Source: Streptomyces sp. NBC_00258
Lineage (GTDB): Bacteria; Actinomycetota; Actinomycetes; Streptomycetales; Streptomycetaceae
Assembly (NCBI RefSeq): GCF_036182465.1
Contig: NZ_CP108081.1
Location: forward strand, 8,494,001 to 8,558,000
Direction: 5' to 3'
Length of the DNA: 64,000 nt
Part shown: positions 56,045-64,000 of the stretch, piece after piece
Layout: each line of letters starts with the position of its first letter
Numbering within the stretch: position 1 is the first letter of the stretch
Made by a program: the position numbers and the translations under genes
The notes under the pieces: model-generated
What the model was told of the DNA's origin: nothing
Seen by the model: only the letters and a program-made list of their open reading frames with translations
The model's database searches: none

Positions 56045-56080
56045 GTGTTCATGATGCCGGGTGGGTGGGTGCGGGTCGTA

Positions 56081-56190
56081 TGTGGCTGGTCGCGCAGTTC
56101 CCCGCGCCCCTAAAAGACAAAATCCAGGGGCGCAGCCCCGCTTTCAGGGGCGCGGGGAACTGCGCGACCAACCCCCACCGGCCCGCAGCC
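56081..56190 (-). repeat. Dispersed 3' repeat, copy 5 (inverted pair, after aceE)
   Basis: GGTCGCGCAGTTCCCCGCGC (56086-56105) is mirrored by GCGCGGGGAACTGCGCGACC near 56150-56170, with AT-richer spacer and an inner CAGGGGCGCAGCCCCG hairpin. The pair can fold into a long stem. It ends about 30 bp past the aceE stop. It is nearly identical in layout to the copy after sucB. Confidence 0.85.
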
Positions 56191-56202
56191 GGCGTACGAC
56201 AA

Positions 56203-58908
56203 CTACAACCCGTACCGTTCCCGCGCTTCCTTCACCGCGGAGGCCGGCACCTCACCGCGCCGCGCAAGCTGCGCCAGCGCCGCCACGACGATCGACTGCG
56301 CGTCGACACCGAAGTGCCGGCGAGCGGCCTCGCGGGTGTCGGACAGGCCGAACCCGTCCGCGCCGAGCGAGGAGTAGTCCTGCTCGACCCACTGCGCGAT
56401 CTGGTCGGGCACCTGCCGCATGTAGTCGGAGACCGCGAGGACGGGCCCCTCGGCACCCTGCAGCGCCTGACGGACGTACGGCACCCGGTCCTCGCCGCGC
56501 AGCAGCGCCGCGTCGGCCTCCAGCGCGTCCCGACGCAGCTCCGTCCAGGACGTGGCGGACCAGACGTCCGCGGCCACGCCCCACTCCTCGGCGAGCAGCC
56601 TCTGCGCCTCCAGGACCCAGTGGATCGCCGTGCCGGAGCCCAGCAGCTGGATGCGCGAGGCGTTGGCGGCGTTGACCTGGACACCGGCCGACTCCGCCGT
56701 GTTGAAGCGGTACAGGCCCTTGACGATGCCCTCGTCGATACCGAGACCCGACGGCTTCGCGGGCTGCGGGATCGGCTCGTTGTAGACGGTGAGGTAGTAG
56801 AAGACGTTCTGGTCCTCGCCGGGCGCAGCCTCGCCGTACATACGGCGCAGACCGTCCTTGACGATCGTCGCGACCTCGTACGCGAACGCCGGGTCGTACG
56901 ACAGGGCCGCCGGGTTGGTCGCCGCGATGACCGGAGAGTGCCCGTCCGCGTGCTGCAGGCCCTCGCCCGTCAGCGTCGTACGGCCGGCCGTCGCGCCGAC
57001 GAGGAAGCCTCGGCCGAGCTGGTCGCCGAGCTGCCACATCTGGTCGGCCGTGCGCTGCCAGCCGAACATCGAGTAGAAGATGTAGAACGGGATCATCGTC
57101 TCGCCGTGCGTGGAGTACGCGGTGGACGCGGCGATGAAGTCGGCCATCGAACCGGCCTCGGTGATCCCCTCGTTGAGGATCTGGCCGTCCTTGGCCTCCT
57201 TGTAGTACATCAACTGGTCACGGTCGACCGGCTCGTACGTCTGCCCCTTCGGCGAGTAGATGCCGAGGGACGGGAAGAGGCTCTCCATACCGAAGGTGCG
57301 CGCCTCGTCGGGGACGATCGGCACCCAGCGCTTCCCGGACTGCTTGTCGCGGACCAGGTCCTTGACCAGGCGTACGAAGGCCATGGTCGTCGCCACGTTC
57401 TGCGAGCCGGAGCCCTTGTCGAAGGCCGCGAACGCCTTGTCGGCGGGGGCGGGCAGCGGGGCGACCGCGTGCGTACGGCGGGCCGGGGCCGGGCCGCCGA
57501 GGGCAGCGCGGCGCTCCTGGAGGTAACGGACCTCGGGGGAGCCGGCGCCCGGGTGGCCGTAGGGGACCACACCGTCGACGAAGTCACTGTCCTTGATGGG
57601 CAGTTCGAGCAGGTCACGCATCTGCTTGAACTCGTCCGTCGACAGCTTCTTCATCTGGTGGTTGGCGTTCTTCGACGCGAAGCCCTCGCCGAGCGTGAAG
57701 CCCTTGACCGTCTGCGCCAGGATCACGGTGGGAGCGCCCTTGTGCTCGACGGCCGCCTTGTAGGCCGCGTACACCTTGCGCGCCTCGTGACCACCGCGCG
57801 AGAGGTGGAAACACTCCAGGATCTTGTCGTCGCTCAGCAGCTTCGCCAGCTCGACGAGCGCCGGGTCGGAGCCGAAGAAGTCCTGGCGGATGTAGGCGGC
57901 GTCACGGGTCTGGTACGTCTGCACCTGCGCGTCCGGGACCTCGCGGAGGCGGCGGACGAGGGCGCCGGTGGTGTCCAGCCGGAACAGCTCGTCCCAGGCG
58001 TTGCCCCACAGCGACTTGATGACGTTCCAGCCGGCGCCGCGGAACTGGGCCTCCAGCTCCTGCACGATCTTGAAGTTCGCGCGGACCGGGCCGTCGAGGC
58101 GCTGGAGGTTGCAGTTGATGACGAAGGTCAGGTTGTCCAGGCCCTCGCGGGAGGCGAGTGCGAGTGCAGCCGTCGACTCCGGCTCGTCCATCTCGCCGTC
58201 ACCGAGGAACGCCCAGACGTGCGACTGGGACACGTCCTTGATGCCGCGGTTGGTCAGATAGCGGTTGAAGCGCGCCTGATAGATGGCCGACAGCGGGCCG
58301 AGGCCCATCGACACCGTCGGGAACTCCCACAGCCACGGCAGGCGCCGCGGGTGCGGGTACGACGGGAGGCCGTTGCCGCCCGCCTCCTGGCGGAAGTTGT
58401 CGAGGTGCTGCTCGTTCAGCCGGCCGTCGAGGAAGGCGCGGGCGTAGATGCCGGGGGAGGCGTGGCCCTGGATGTAGAGCTGGTCGCCGGACCCGTCGGC
58501 CTCCTTGCCCTTGAAGAAGTGGTTGAAGCCCGTCTCGTAGAGCCAGGCCGCGGAGGCGAAGGTGGCGATGTGGCCGCCCACGCCGTGTTTCGCGCCCCGG
58601 GTCACCATCGCGGCCGCGTTCCAGCGGTTCCACGCGGTGATCCTGCGCTCCATCGCCTCGTCGCCGTCCACCGCGGGTTCGGCGGCGGTCGGGATGGTGT
58701 TGACGTAGTCGGTCTCAAGCAGCTTGGGCAGCGCCAGACCGCCCGCCTCGGCGCGTTCCAGCGTGCGGCGCATCAGGTACGCGGCACGGTGCGGCCCGGC
58801 CGCCTTGGTGACGGCGTCCAGGGAGGCCTGCCATTCGGCGGTCTCCTCCGGGTCACGGTCCGGGAGCTGGTCGAGCTCGCTCGGCTGGATTGCGGTGGGG
58901 TCGGTCAT
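56203..58908 (-). CDS. aceE: Pyruvate dehydrogenase E1 component, homodimeric
   Basis: The 901-residue enzyme is the large AceE form. It decarboxylates pyruvate with thiamine diphosphate and passes the acetyl group to the lipoyl domain of E2. Visible features include the ThDP-binding GDGEMDEPES with downstream NLTFVINCNLQRLDGPVRAN, HMGG-like segments around GKEADGSGDQLY, QMKKLSTDE and the C-terminal YGVAADVWSATSW. It is a single gene, with the shared E2 SucB and E3 LpdA encoded 1.4-5 kb upstream. An adjacent FCD-GntR gene is a candidate regulator. Confidence 0.94.
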   Translation of the reverse strand: MTDPTAIQPSELDQLPDRDPEETAEWQASLDAVTKAAGPHRAAYLMRRTLERAEAGGLALPKLLETDYVNTIPTAAEPAVDGDEAMERRITAWNRWNAAAMVTRGAKHGVGGHIATFASAAWLYETGFNHFFKGKEADGSGDQLYIQGHASPGIYARAFLDGRLNEQHLDNFRQEAGGNGLPSYPHPRRLPWLWEFPTVSMGLGPLSAIYQARFNRYLTNRGIKDVSQSHVWAFLGDGEMDEPESTAALALASREGLDNLTFVINCNLQRLDGPVRANFKIVQELEAQFRGAGWNVIKSLWGNAWDELFRLDTTGALVRRLREVPDAQVQTYQTRDAAYIRQDFFGSDPALVELAKLLSDDKILECFHLSRGGHEARKVYAAYKAAVEHKGAPTVILAQTVKGFTLGEGFASKNANHQMKKLSTDEFKQMRDLLELPIKDSDFVDGVVPYGHPGAGSPEVRYLQERRAALGGPAPARRTHAVAPLPAPADKAFAAFDKGSGSQNVATTMAFVRLVKDLVRDKQSGKRWVPIVPDEARTFGMESLFPSLGIYSPKGQTYEPVDRDQLMYYKEAKDGQILNEGITEAGSMADFIAASTAYSTHGETMIPFYIFYSMFGWQRTADQMWQLGDQLGRGFLVGATAGRTTLTGEGLQHADGHSPVIAATNPAALSYDPAFAYEVATIVKDGLRRMYGEAAPGEDQNVFYYLTVYNEPIPQPAKPSGLGIDEGIVKGLYRFNTAESAGVQVNAANASRIQLLGSGTAIHWVLEAQRLLAEEWGVAADVWSATSWTELRRDALEADAALLRGEDRVPYVRQALQGAEGPVLAVSDYMRQVPDQIAQWVEQDYSSLGADGFGLSDTREAARRHFGVDAQSIVVAALAQLARRGEVPASAVKEARERYGL

Positions 58909-59183
58909 TGCGCCGCCTTCCGGATGCGGAGGGGGGTTCCCTCGTCGGTAAGGGGTTTTCGGGGGTGCCCTTGGTCTTTGGCAGGACAGGGCGGCAGGCT
59001 CTGGTGGGAGCCCGCCGATGACTGTAACTCGCTGATCGATGATCGATCAAAGGGTTGAAGGGCAAAACCTCTTGATCACGAGAAAGTAGGCACGGGGTGC
59101 CTTGGCGCCAGGCACCGGGTGCCTTGTTTTCGCAGGTCGGAGTGCATATGAAGTGCGTTTGAGCAGGGTGCCGCTCCGCTGTT
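58909..59183. promoter_or_regulatory. aceE upstream region
   Basis: This region upstream of aceE contains a relatively AT-rich segment at about 59020-59090 with overlapping palindromes (TGATCGATGATCGATCA and CTTGATCACGAG), candidate regulator sites or promoter. A GGAAGG ribosome site lies about ten bases before the aceE ATG. Whether the nearby GntR protein binds here is not known. Confidence 0.4.
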
Positions 59184-59291
59184 CGGAGCCAGGAGCGCTC
59201 GTTTGTCCCTGGTCAGGAGGGCTCGCCGCCGGTCCACGGTCCGGAGGACCCGCGGCCCGTCCACGGTCAGGAGGGCTCGCTGCCCGTCCTC
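59184..59291 (-). repeat. 27-bp tandem repeat over the GntR stop codon
   Basis: Three units of 27 bp lie at 59211-59237, 59238-59264 and 59265-59291, with a more divergent fourth at 59184-59210. Each carries GGTCAGGAGGGCTCG-like sequence followed by CCGTCCAC. The unit at 59265 contains the GntR stop codon (complement of 59267-59269), so the array is a duplicated gene end. Confidence 0.85.
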
Positions 59292-59905
59292 GGTGCGCAG
59301 CCCAGTACATGCGCCTTCACCAGCTCCGCGATCAGCGGGTCCCGGCGGCGGAACGCCTCCACCAGGGCCTCGTGCTCCTCCGCGTACGACTGCTGGACCG
59401 TGCCCAGCCAACGGATCGACAGGGCGGTGAACACCTCGATGCCGAGACCTTCCCAGGTGTGCAGAAGCACGGAGTTGCCCGCGGCGCGGACCAGCTCGCG
59501 GTGGAAGGCCACCGTGTGGCGGACCTGGCCGGTGCCGTCGGCCTTGCGGTCGGCCTCGTACAGGGCGGTGACGTGCGGTTCCAGTGACGAGCAGTCGGCG
59601 GCGAGCCGCTCGGCGGCCAGCTCGGCCGCGATGGCCTCCAGACCGGCCCGTACCGGGTAGCTCTCCTCCAGGTCCGCCGCGGTGAGGTTGCGTACGCGTA
59701 CGCCCTTGTTGGGGGCCGACTCGATCAGGCGCAGCGACTCCAGCTCGCGCAGGGCCTCCCGCACGGGTGTCTGGCTGACCTCCAGCTCGGTGGCGATCCG
59801 GCGCTCCACGATCCGCTCGCCCGGCTTCCAGCGACCGCTCACGATCCCCTCCACGATGTGCTCGCGGATCTGTTCGCGGAGCGAGTGGACGACGGGCGCG
59901 GTCAT
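59267..59905 (-). CDS. GntR-family regulator with FCD domain
   Basis: The 212-residue protein has a GntR winged helix (LREQIREHIVEGIVSGRWKP, then VSQTPVREALRELESLRLIE) and an all-helical FCD ligand domain with His/Asp metal-site residues (HRELVRAAGN, EEHEALVEAFRRRD). FadR/PdhR-type members sense organic acids. Its location between aceE and sucB makes control of the 2-oxoacid dehydrogenase genes plausible. AAAGGAG fixes the ATG at 59905. A TCTAGA-centred palindrome upstream may be its own operator. The 3' end is part of a tandem repeat. Confidence 0.88.
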   Translation of the reverse strand: MTAPVVHSLREQIREHIVEGIVSGRWKPGERIVERRIATELEVSQTPVREALRELESLRLIESAPNKGVRVRNLTAADLEESYPVRAGLEAIAAELAAERLAADCSSLEPHVTALYEADRKADGTGQVRHTVAFHRELVRAAGNSVLLHTWEGLGIEVFTALSIRWLGTVQQSYAEEHEALVEAFRRRDPLIAELVKAHVLGCAPRTGSEPS

Positions 59906-59944
59906 TGGGGCTCCTTTGGTGGGGGCGCTCCGGCCCCGAGGGCG

Positions 59945-59960
59945 TTGACTTCTAGACAAT
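59945..59960. promoter_or_regulatory. Putative GntR autoregulatory operator
   Basis: TTGACTTCTAGACAAT contains the palindrome TCTAGA flanked by TTG and CAA, close to the TTGT-n-ACAA type of site used by FCD-GntR proteins. It lies 40 bp upstream of the GntR start, in a promoter-like position. Confidence 0.45.
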
Positions 59961-60235
59961 AAGGCCGGGTCCGGCGTGGGGAGAGGTGCCGGGGGCGCTT
60001 TCGCGCAGGTGAGACGAGACTTACACGCCGTGGCTGTGATCTGGGTTGCGCCGTGGGACGGGTGGTTGTTCGCAGGCTGCCGGCCGTCCCTGGCTGGTCG
60101 CGCAGTTCCCCGCGCCCCTGAAAAGCGGGGCTGCACCCCTGGCTTTTCATCTTTCAGGGGCGCGGGGAACTGCGCGATCAACCCCCACCGGCCCGCAGGA
60201 TGGCCACGGTCTCTGCGGCCGGGGAACGCAAAGGG
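59961..60235. repeat. Gene-free region with dispersed repeat copy 6 (inverted pair, after sucB)
   Basis: GGTCGCGCAGTTCCCCGCGC (60097-60116) is mirrored by GCGCGGGGAACTGCGCGATC (60161-60180), with an inner AAAGCGGGGCTGCACCCC segment. The whole can form a long stem. It starts about 110 bp past the sucB stop, after the sucB terminator. The flanks CCGGCC and ACCCCCACCGGCCCGCAG also resemble copy 5. No gene is visible. Confidence 0.85.
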
Positions 60236-60263
60236 CCCCCGCCCGGAGAACCGGGCGGGGGCA
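60236..60263 (-). terminator. sucB terminator
   Basis: A perfect 12-bp stem (GCCCCCGCCCGG with CCGGGCGGGGGC) around the tetraloop AGAA lies 28 bp past the sucB stop. The minus-strand continuation is CCTTTGCGTT. Confidence 0.88.
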
Positions 60264-60290
60264 CCTCGTCGTGCGATGCGGCGGTGGAGC

Positions 60291-62099
60291 CTACAGGCCG
60301 AGTTCGACCTCGAACTCGCCCGCCTCCAGGATCGCCTTGACCGCCGTCAGGTAGCGGGCGGCGTCGGCGCCGTCCACCAGGCGGTGGTCGTAGGAGAGCG
60401 TCAGGTAGGTCATGTCGCGGACGCCGATGACCGTACCCTCCTCCGTCTCGATGACGGCCGGACGCTTGACCGTGGCGCCGATGCCCAGGATCGCGACCTG
60501 GTTCGGCGGCACGATGATCGTGTCGAAGAGCGCGCCGCGCGAGCCGGTGTTCGAGATCGTGAAGGTCGCGCCGGACAGCTCGTCCGGAGTGATCTTGTTG
60601 GCCCGGACCTTGCCCGCCAGGTCGGCGGTGGCCTTCGCGATGCCGGCGATGTTGAGGTCGCCCGCGTGCTTGATGACCGGGGTCATCAGGCCCTTCTCGG
60701 AGTCCACCGCGATACCGACGTTCTCGGTGTCGAAGTAGGTGATCGTGCCCTCTTCGACGTTGATCCGGGCGTTGACGGCCGGGTGGGCCTTCAGCGCCTG
60801 GGCCGCCGCCTTCACGTAGAACGGCATCGGGGAGAGCTTGACGCCCTCGCGGGCCCCGAAGGAGTCCTTCGCCTGCGCGCGCAGCCTCATCAGCCGCGTG
60901 ACGTCGACCTCGACGACCGAGGACAACTGGGCCTGCTCGTGCAGGGCCTTCACCATGTTGTCGCCGATGACCTTGCGGATGCGGGGCATCTTCACGGTCT
61001 GGCCGCGGAGGGGAGAAGCCTCCAGGGTCGGGGCCTTCTTGGCGGTGCTCGGGGCTGCCGCGGCCGGAGCCGGAGCCGCCGCGGCGGCCTTCGCGGCCTC
61101 GGCGGCGGCGAGGACGTCCTGCTTGCGGATACGGCCGCCGACGCCGGTGCCCTTGACGGTGGCCAGGTCGACGCCGTTCTCGGCGGCGAGCTTGCGCACC
61201 AGCGGGGTCACGTACGCGCCGTCGTCACCGGAGGTCGCGGCGGGAGCCGGGGCCGGGGTGACGGGAGCGGCCGCGACCGGCGCGGGAGCCGGGGCGGGCG
61301 TCGGAGCCGGAGCGGCGGGCTGGACCGGAGCCGGTGCGGCTGCGGCCGGGGCGGCCGGAGCAGCAGGTGCCGGAGTCGGAGCCGGAGCCGGAGGAGCAGC
61401 CGGGGCCGGAGCCTCGGCGGCGGGCGCCGGAGCCGGGGCCGCGGGAGCCGGAGCGGCGGCCGGAGCCGCGCCCGGGGCGCCGATGACGGCGAGCTTCGCG
61501 CCGACCTCGGCGGTCTCGTCCTCGCCGACCACGATCTCCAGCAGCACGCCTGCGGCGGGCGACGGGATCTCGGTGTCGACCTTGTCCGTGGAGACCTCGA
61601 GCAGCGGCTCGTCCTCCGCCACCTCCTCGCCGACCTCCTTGAGCCACCGGGTGACGGTGCCCTCGGTGACCGACTCGCCCAGCGCGGGGAGGACCACGTC
61701 GGTGCCCTCGGCGCTGCCGCCGCCGGAGGCGGCCTCGGCGGTCGGGGCCGGCGCCGGAGCGGCGGCCTCGGCGGACGGGGTGGCCTGCGGAGCCGGCTCG
61801 GGAGCGGCGGCCGGGGCCGGAGCCTCGGCGGCGGGCGCCTCGGCGGCGGCAGGTGCGCCGGAGCCGTCGTCGATGACGGCCAGCTCGGCGCCGACCTCGA
61901 CCGTCTCGTCCTCGGCGACCTTGATGGAGGCGAGCACGCCAGCGGCAGGGGAGGGGATCTCGGTGTCGACCTTGTCGGTGGACACCTCGAGCAGCGGCTC
62001 GTCGGCCTCGACGCGCTCGCCCTCGGCCTTCAGCCAGCGGGTGACAGTGCCCTCGGTGACGCTCTCGCCGAGCGCCGGAAGGGTTACGGAAACCGCCAT
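60291..62099 (-). CDS. sucB: Dihydrolipoamide acyltransferase (E2) with two lipoyl domains
   Basis: The 602-residue protein has two almost identical lipoyl domains, with lipoylated Lys43 and Lys173 in EVSTDKVDTEIPSPAAG. Long Ala/Pro linkers, an E3-binding domain (YVTPLVRKLAAENGVDLATV, VGGRIRKQDVL) and a catalytic acyltransferase domain ending with DHRLVDGADAARYL (HxxxDG active site) follow. In actinobacteria this E2 can serve pyruvate dehydrogenase and be shared with 2-oxoglutarate dehydrogenase. It accepts acetyl groups from AceE, is reoxidised by LpdA (upstream, 67 bp away) and needs LipB and LipA for its cofactor. Confidence 0.94.
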   Translation of the reverse strand: MAVSVTLPALGESVTEGTVTRWLKAEGERVEADEPLLEVSTDKVDTEIPSPAAGVLASIKVAEDETVEVGAELAVIDDGSGAPAAAEAPAAEAPAPAAAPEPAPQATPSAEAAAPAPAPTAEAASGGGSAEGTDVVLPALGESVTEGTVTRWLKEVGEEVAEDEPLLEVSTDKVDTEIPSPAAGVLLEIVVGEDETAEVGAKLAVIGAPGAAPAAAPAPAAPAPAPAAEAPAPAAPPAPAPTPAPAAPAAPAAAAPAPVQPAAPAPTPAPAPAPVAAAPVTPAPAPAATSGDDGAYVTPLVRKLAAENGVDLATVKGTGVGGRIRKQDVLAAAEAAKAAAAAPAPAAAAPSTAKKAPTLEASPLRGQTVKMPRIRKVIGDNMVKALHEQAQLSSVVEVDVTRLMRLRAQAKDSFGAREGVKLSPMPFYVKAAAQALKAHPAVNARINVEEGTITYFDTENVGIAVDSEKGLMTPVIKHAGDLNIAGIAKATADLAGKVRANKITPDELSGATFTISNTGSRGALFDTIIVPPNQVAILGIGATVKRPAVIETEEGTVIGVRDMTYLTLSYDHRLVDGADAARYLTAVKAILEAGEFEVELGL

Positions 62100-62166
62100 G
62101 GTTTCGGTTGCTCCTTACGAATTGCGGAAGTCTGTGTCGTCGCGTCGTGAGTTGACCGAGGGTCGG

Positions 62167-63555
62167 TCAGTCGTGCGAGTGCAGCGGCTTGCCGGCGAGA
62201 GCGAGGTGGGCCTCGCCCATCGCCTCGTTCTGCGTGGGGTGAGCGTGGATGAGCTGCGCGACCTCGGCGGGCAGCGCCTCCCAGTTGTAGATCAGCTGGG
62301 CCTCGCCCACCTGCTCGCCCATGCGGTCGCCGACCATGTGGACGCCGACCACGGCACCGTCCTTGACCTGGACGAGCTTGATCTCGCCCGCGGTCTTGAG
62401 GATCTTGCTCTTGCCGTTGCCCGCGAGGTTGTACTTCAGAGCGACGACCTTGTCCGCACCGTAGATCTCCTTGGCCTTGGCCTCGGTGATACCGACGGAG
62501 GCGACCTCGGGGTGGCAGTACGTCACCCGCGGCACGCCGTCGTAGTCGATCGGAACGGTCTTCAGACCGGCGAGACGCTCCGCGACCAGGATGCCCTCGG
62601 CGAAGCCGACGTGCGCGAGCTGGAGCGTCGGGACCAGGTCACCGACGGCCGAGATGGTCGGCACGTTCGTGCGCATGTACTCGTCGACGAGGACGTAGCC
62701 GCGGTCCAGCGCGACGCCCTGCTCCTCGTAGCCGAGACCGGCGGAGACCGGCCCGCGGCCGATGGCGACCAGGAGGATCTCGGCCTCGAAGGTCTTGCCG
62801 TCGGCGAGGGTCACGCGGACGCCGTCCTGCGTGTACTCGGCCTTCTCGAAGAACGTGCCGAGGTTGAACTTGATGCCGCGCTTGCGGAAGGCGCGCTCAA
62901 GAAGCTTGGAGCTGTTCTCGTCCTCTACCGGGACGAGGTGCTTGAGACCCTCGATGACCGTGACGTCGGTGCCGAAGGACTTCCACGCGGAGGCGAACTC
63001 GACGCCGATGACGCCGCCGCCCAGCACGATCGCGGACTGCGGGACGCGGTCCAGCTTCAGCGCGTGGTCCGAGGAGACGATGCGGTTGCCGTCGATCTCC
63101 AGGCCCGGCAGCGACTTCGGCACGGAGCCGGTCGCCAGAAGCACGTGACGGCCCTGGATGCGCTGGCCGTTGACGTCCACGGAGGTCGGGGACGACAGGC
63201 GGCCCTCACCCTCGATGTACGTCACCTTGCGCGAGGCCACCAGGCCCTGCAGGCCCTTGTAGAGGCCGCTGATCACGTCGTCCTTGTACTTGTGGACGGC
63301 GTTGATGTCGATGCCCTGGAAAGTCGTCAGGACACCGTACTGGTCCGCCTCGCGTGCCTGGTCGGCGATCTCGCCGGCATGCAGCAGGGCCTTGGTGGGA
63401 ATGCAGCCGTTGTGCAGGCAGGTGCCGCCGAGCTTGTTCTTCTCGATCAGGGCGACGTCCAGGCCCAGCTGCGCTCCGCGCAGGGCCGCGGCGTAGCCGC
63501 CGCTACCACCGCCGAGGATCACTAGGTCGAAAACGGTGCTGGCGTCGTTCGCCAC
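62167..63555 (-). CDS. lpdA: Dihydrolipoamide dehydrogenase (E3)
   Basis: The 462-residue flavoenzyme reoxidises dihydrolipoyl groups with NAD+. It has the FAD motif VILGGGSGGYAAALRGAQLG, the redox-active Cys46 and Cys51 in GGTCLHNGCIPTK, the NAD motif VLGGGVIGVEFASAW and the C-terminal His-Glu pair in HAHPTQNEAMGE. The GTG at 63555 (VANDASTVFDLV) is preceded by GGAGG; the longer frame upstream is not supported. It lies directly upstream of sucB with 67 bp between, probably one transcript. Confidence 0.95.
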   Translation of the reverse strand: MANDASTVFDLVILGGGSGGYAAALRGAQLGLDVALIEKNKLGGTCLHNGCIPTKALLHAGEIADQAREADQYGVLTTFQGIDINAVHKYKDDVISGLYKGLQGLVASRKVTYIEGEGRLSSPTSVDVNGQRIQGRHVLLATGSVPKSLPGLEIDGNRIVSSDHALKLDRVPQSAIVLGGGVIGVEFASAWKSFGTDVTVIEGLKHLVPVEDENSSKLLERAFRKRGIKFNLGTFFEKAEYTQDGVRVTLADGKTFEAEILLVAIGRGPVSAGLGYEEQGVALDRGYVLVDEYMRTNVPTISAVGDLVPTLQLAHVGFAEGILVAERLAGLKTVPIDYDGVPRVTYCHPEVASVGITEAKAKEIYGADKVVALKYNLAGNGKSKILKTAGEIKLVQVKDGAVVGVHMVGDRMGEQVGEAQLIYNWEALPAEVAQLIHAHPTQNEAMGEAHLALAGKPLHSHD

Positions 63556-63751
63556 GTCACGTCCTCCATGCATGTGCGCCGTACGCCGGTCTGCGTCGAC
63601 CGGGCGGCGGCTGGTGTCCGGCCGCTCTTTCTTCGGCCCTGTGGTGGGCCCTGTCCTGCCGAGAACCCATCTTCGCACCTGTCGGCGCCGAGCGGGACGC
63701 CGGGCCGTGCAGTGAGACGTCTGATCGATCACACGGCAGTGCGTTTGACCG

Positions 63752-63810
63752 GCCCCGCGCCCCGTCAGGGGCGCGGGGCACTGCGCGATCAGCCACTGAC
63801 GGCCCGCACC
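63752..63810 (-). repeat. Dispersed 3' repeat, copy 7 (after pepA)
   Basis: A hairpin GCCCCGCGCCCC-GTCA-GGGGCGCGGGGC is followed on the plus strand by ACTGCGCGATCAGCCACTGA, a variant of the dispersed repeat core with one substitution (GGGGCACTGC for GGGGAACTGC). It begins about 40 bp past the pepA stop and reads in the pepA direction. Confidence 0.8.
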
Positions 63811-63848
63811 CGCCGTACGACGGGCCGGACCGAGCCAGTGGGCGGGCC

Positions 63849-64000
63849 TCAGCCCAAATCGCCCGCGGCCGTGATCTCCGCCAGCCGCACGAGAGTCCGT
63901 ACGGCAGACCCCGTCCCGCCCTTGGGCGTGTAACCGAACGGCCCCTGCTCATTGAAGGCGGGCCCCGCGATGTCGAGGTGCGCCCATGTGATCCCCTCGC
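63849..64000 (-). CDS. pepA: Leucyl aminopeptidase (C-terminal part)
   Basis: Only the last 49 residues are in the window: GITWAHLDIAGPAFNEQGPF, GYTPKGGTGSAVRTLVRLAE and the end ITAAGDLG. This is the conserved C-terminus of M17 leucyl aminopeptidases (WAHLDIAGPA, GxTGxxVRTL). It is a cytoplasmic metallo-exopeptidase. Its place upstream of lpdA agrees with the S. coelicolor order. The 5' part is beyond the right edge. Confidence 0.9.
   Translation of the reverse strand, partial: EGITWAHLDIAGPAFNEQGPFGYTPKGGTGSAVRTLVRLAEITAAGDLG

Noticed and set aside
56065..59058. A 997-residue plus-strand frame opposite aceE
   Set aside because: It mirrors the aceE codons and shows no recognisable protein feature; aceE is certain.
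59047..59310. Frame encoding nine-residue peptide repeats (GRAASPPDR type)
   Set aside because: The repeats come from the 27-bp DNA tandem array at the GntR gene end; no ribosome site or homology supports a protein.

Overview
This window is a stretch of conserved chromosome from a Streptomyces species. Coding GC is very high, genes are densely packed on both strands, GTG starts are frequent and TTA codons are almost absent. The gene order malR-malE-malF-malG-aglA ... glnII ... htpX-glnA ... lipA-lipB ... aceE ... sucB-lpd-pepA matches, from memory, the S. coelicolor region SCO2232 to SCO2179 read in the same direction. I see no rRNA or tRNA gene, no insertion sequence, prophage, integrase, CRISPR array or biosynthetic cluster. 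Both window edges cut genes: an EamA transporter at the left and leucyl aminopeptidase pepA at the right.

Region by region. Positions 1-3360 hold a LysR regulator divergent from the EamA transporter, a PAP2-type membrane phosphatase and the LacI-type repressor malR. Positions 3750-18230 form a maltose, maltodextrin and starch utilisation island: malE-malF-malG (an ABC importer without its own ATPase), a cytoplasmic alpha-glucosidase, a secreted alpha-amylase and an 1813-residue secreted amylase-pullulanase. An AraC regulator and an MFS exporter are wedged between the last two. CTTGC-type inverted or direct repeats lie upstream of malE, the amylase and the pullulanase and are good candidates for one MalR regulon. 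Positions 18300-30200 hold signalling and envelope genes: a receiver-SpoIIE phosphatase, a TetR regulator, a membrane protein with a sigma-like N-terminus, a lipoprotein, a DUF1996 secreted protein, a NarL-type two-component pair, a reductase and a winged-helix regulator.

Positions 30500-42500 are the nitrogen part. Eukaryote-type glnII and bacterial-type glnA each have a 38-bp four-site GlnR box upstream, and a third, weaker GlnR-like box precedes a 66-residue protein. Between them are a MarR/hydrolase pair, an ArsC-like protein, an AlkZ-superfamily protein and htpX with pspAB. Positions 42700-44810 are the lipoate genes lipA and lipB. Positions 45000-56050 carry regulators, oxidoreductases, a MarP-like membrane protease and a peptidoglycan amidase. 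Positions 56200-63560 carry aceE, a GntR regulator, sucB and lpdA, the 2-oxoacid dehydrogenase machinery whose E2 needs the lipoate made by LipA and LipB.

The most interesting material is outside the genes. A short repeat related to GGTCGCGCAGTTCCCCGCG occurs at seven places, each within about 110 bp downstream of a stop codon and oriented with the upstream gene. There are also several precise tandem repeats (14, 20, 27 and 34 bp) in 3' regions, a roughly 180-bp imperfect inverted repeat between lipB and lipA, and many long perfect hairpin terminators. I did not find an obviously new multi-gene system.
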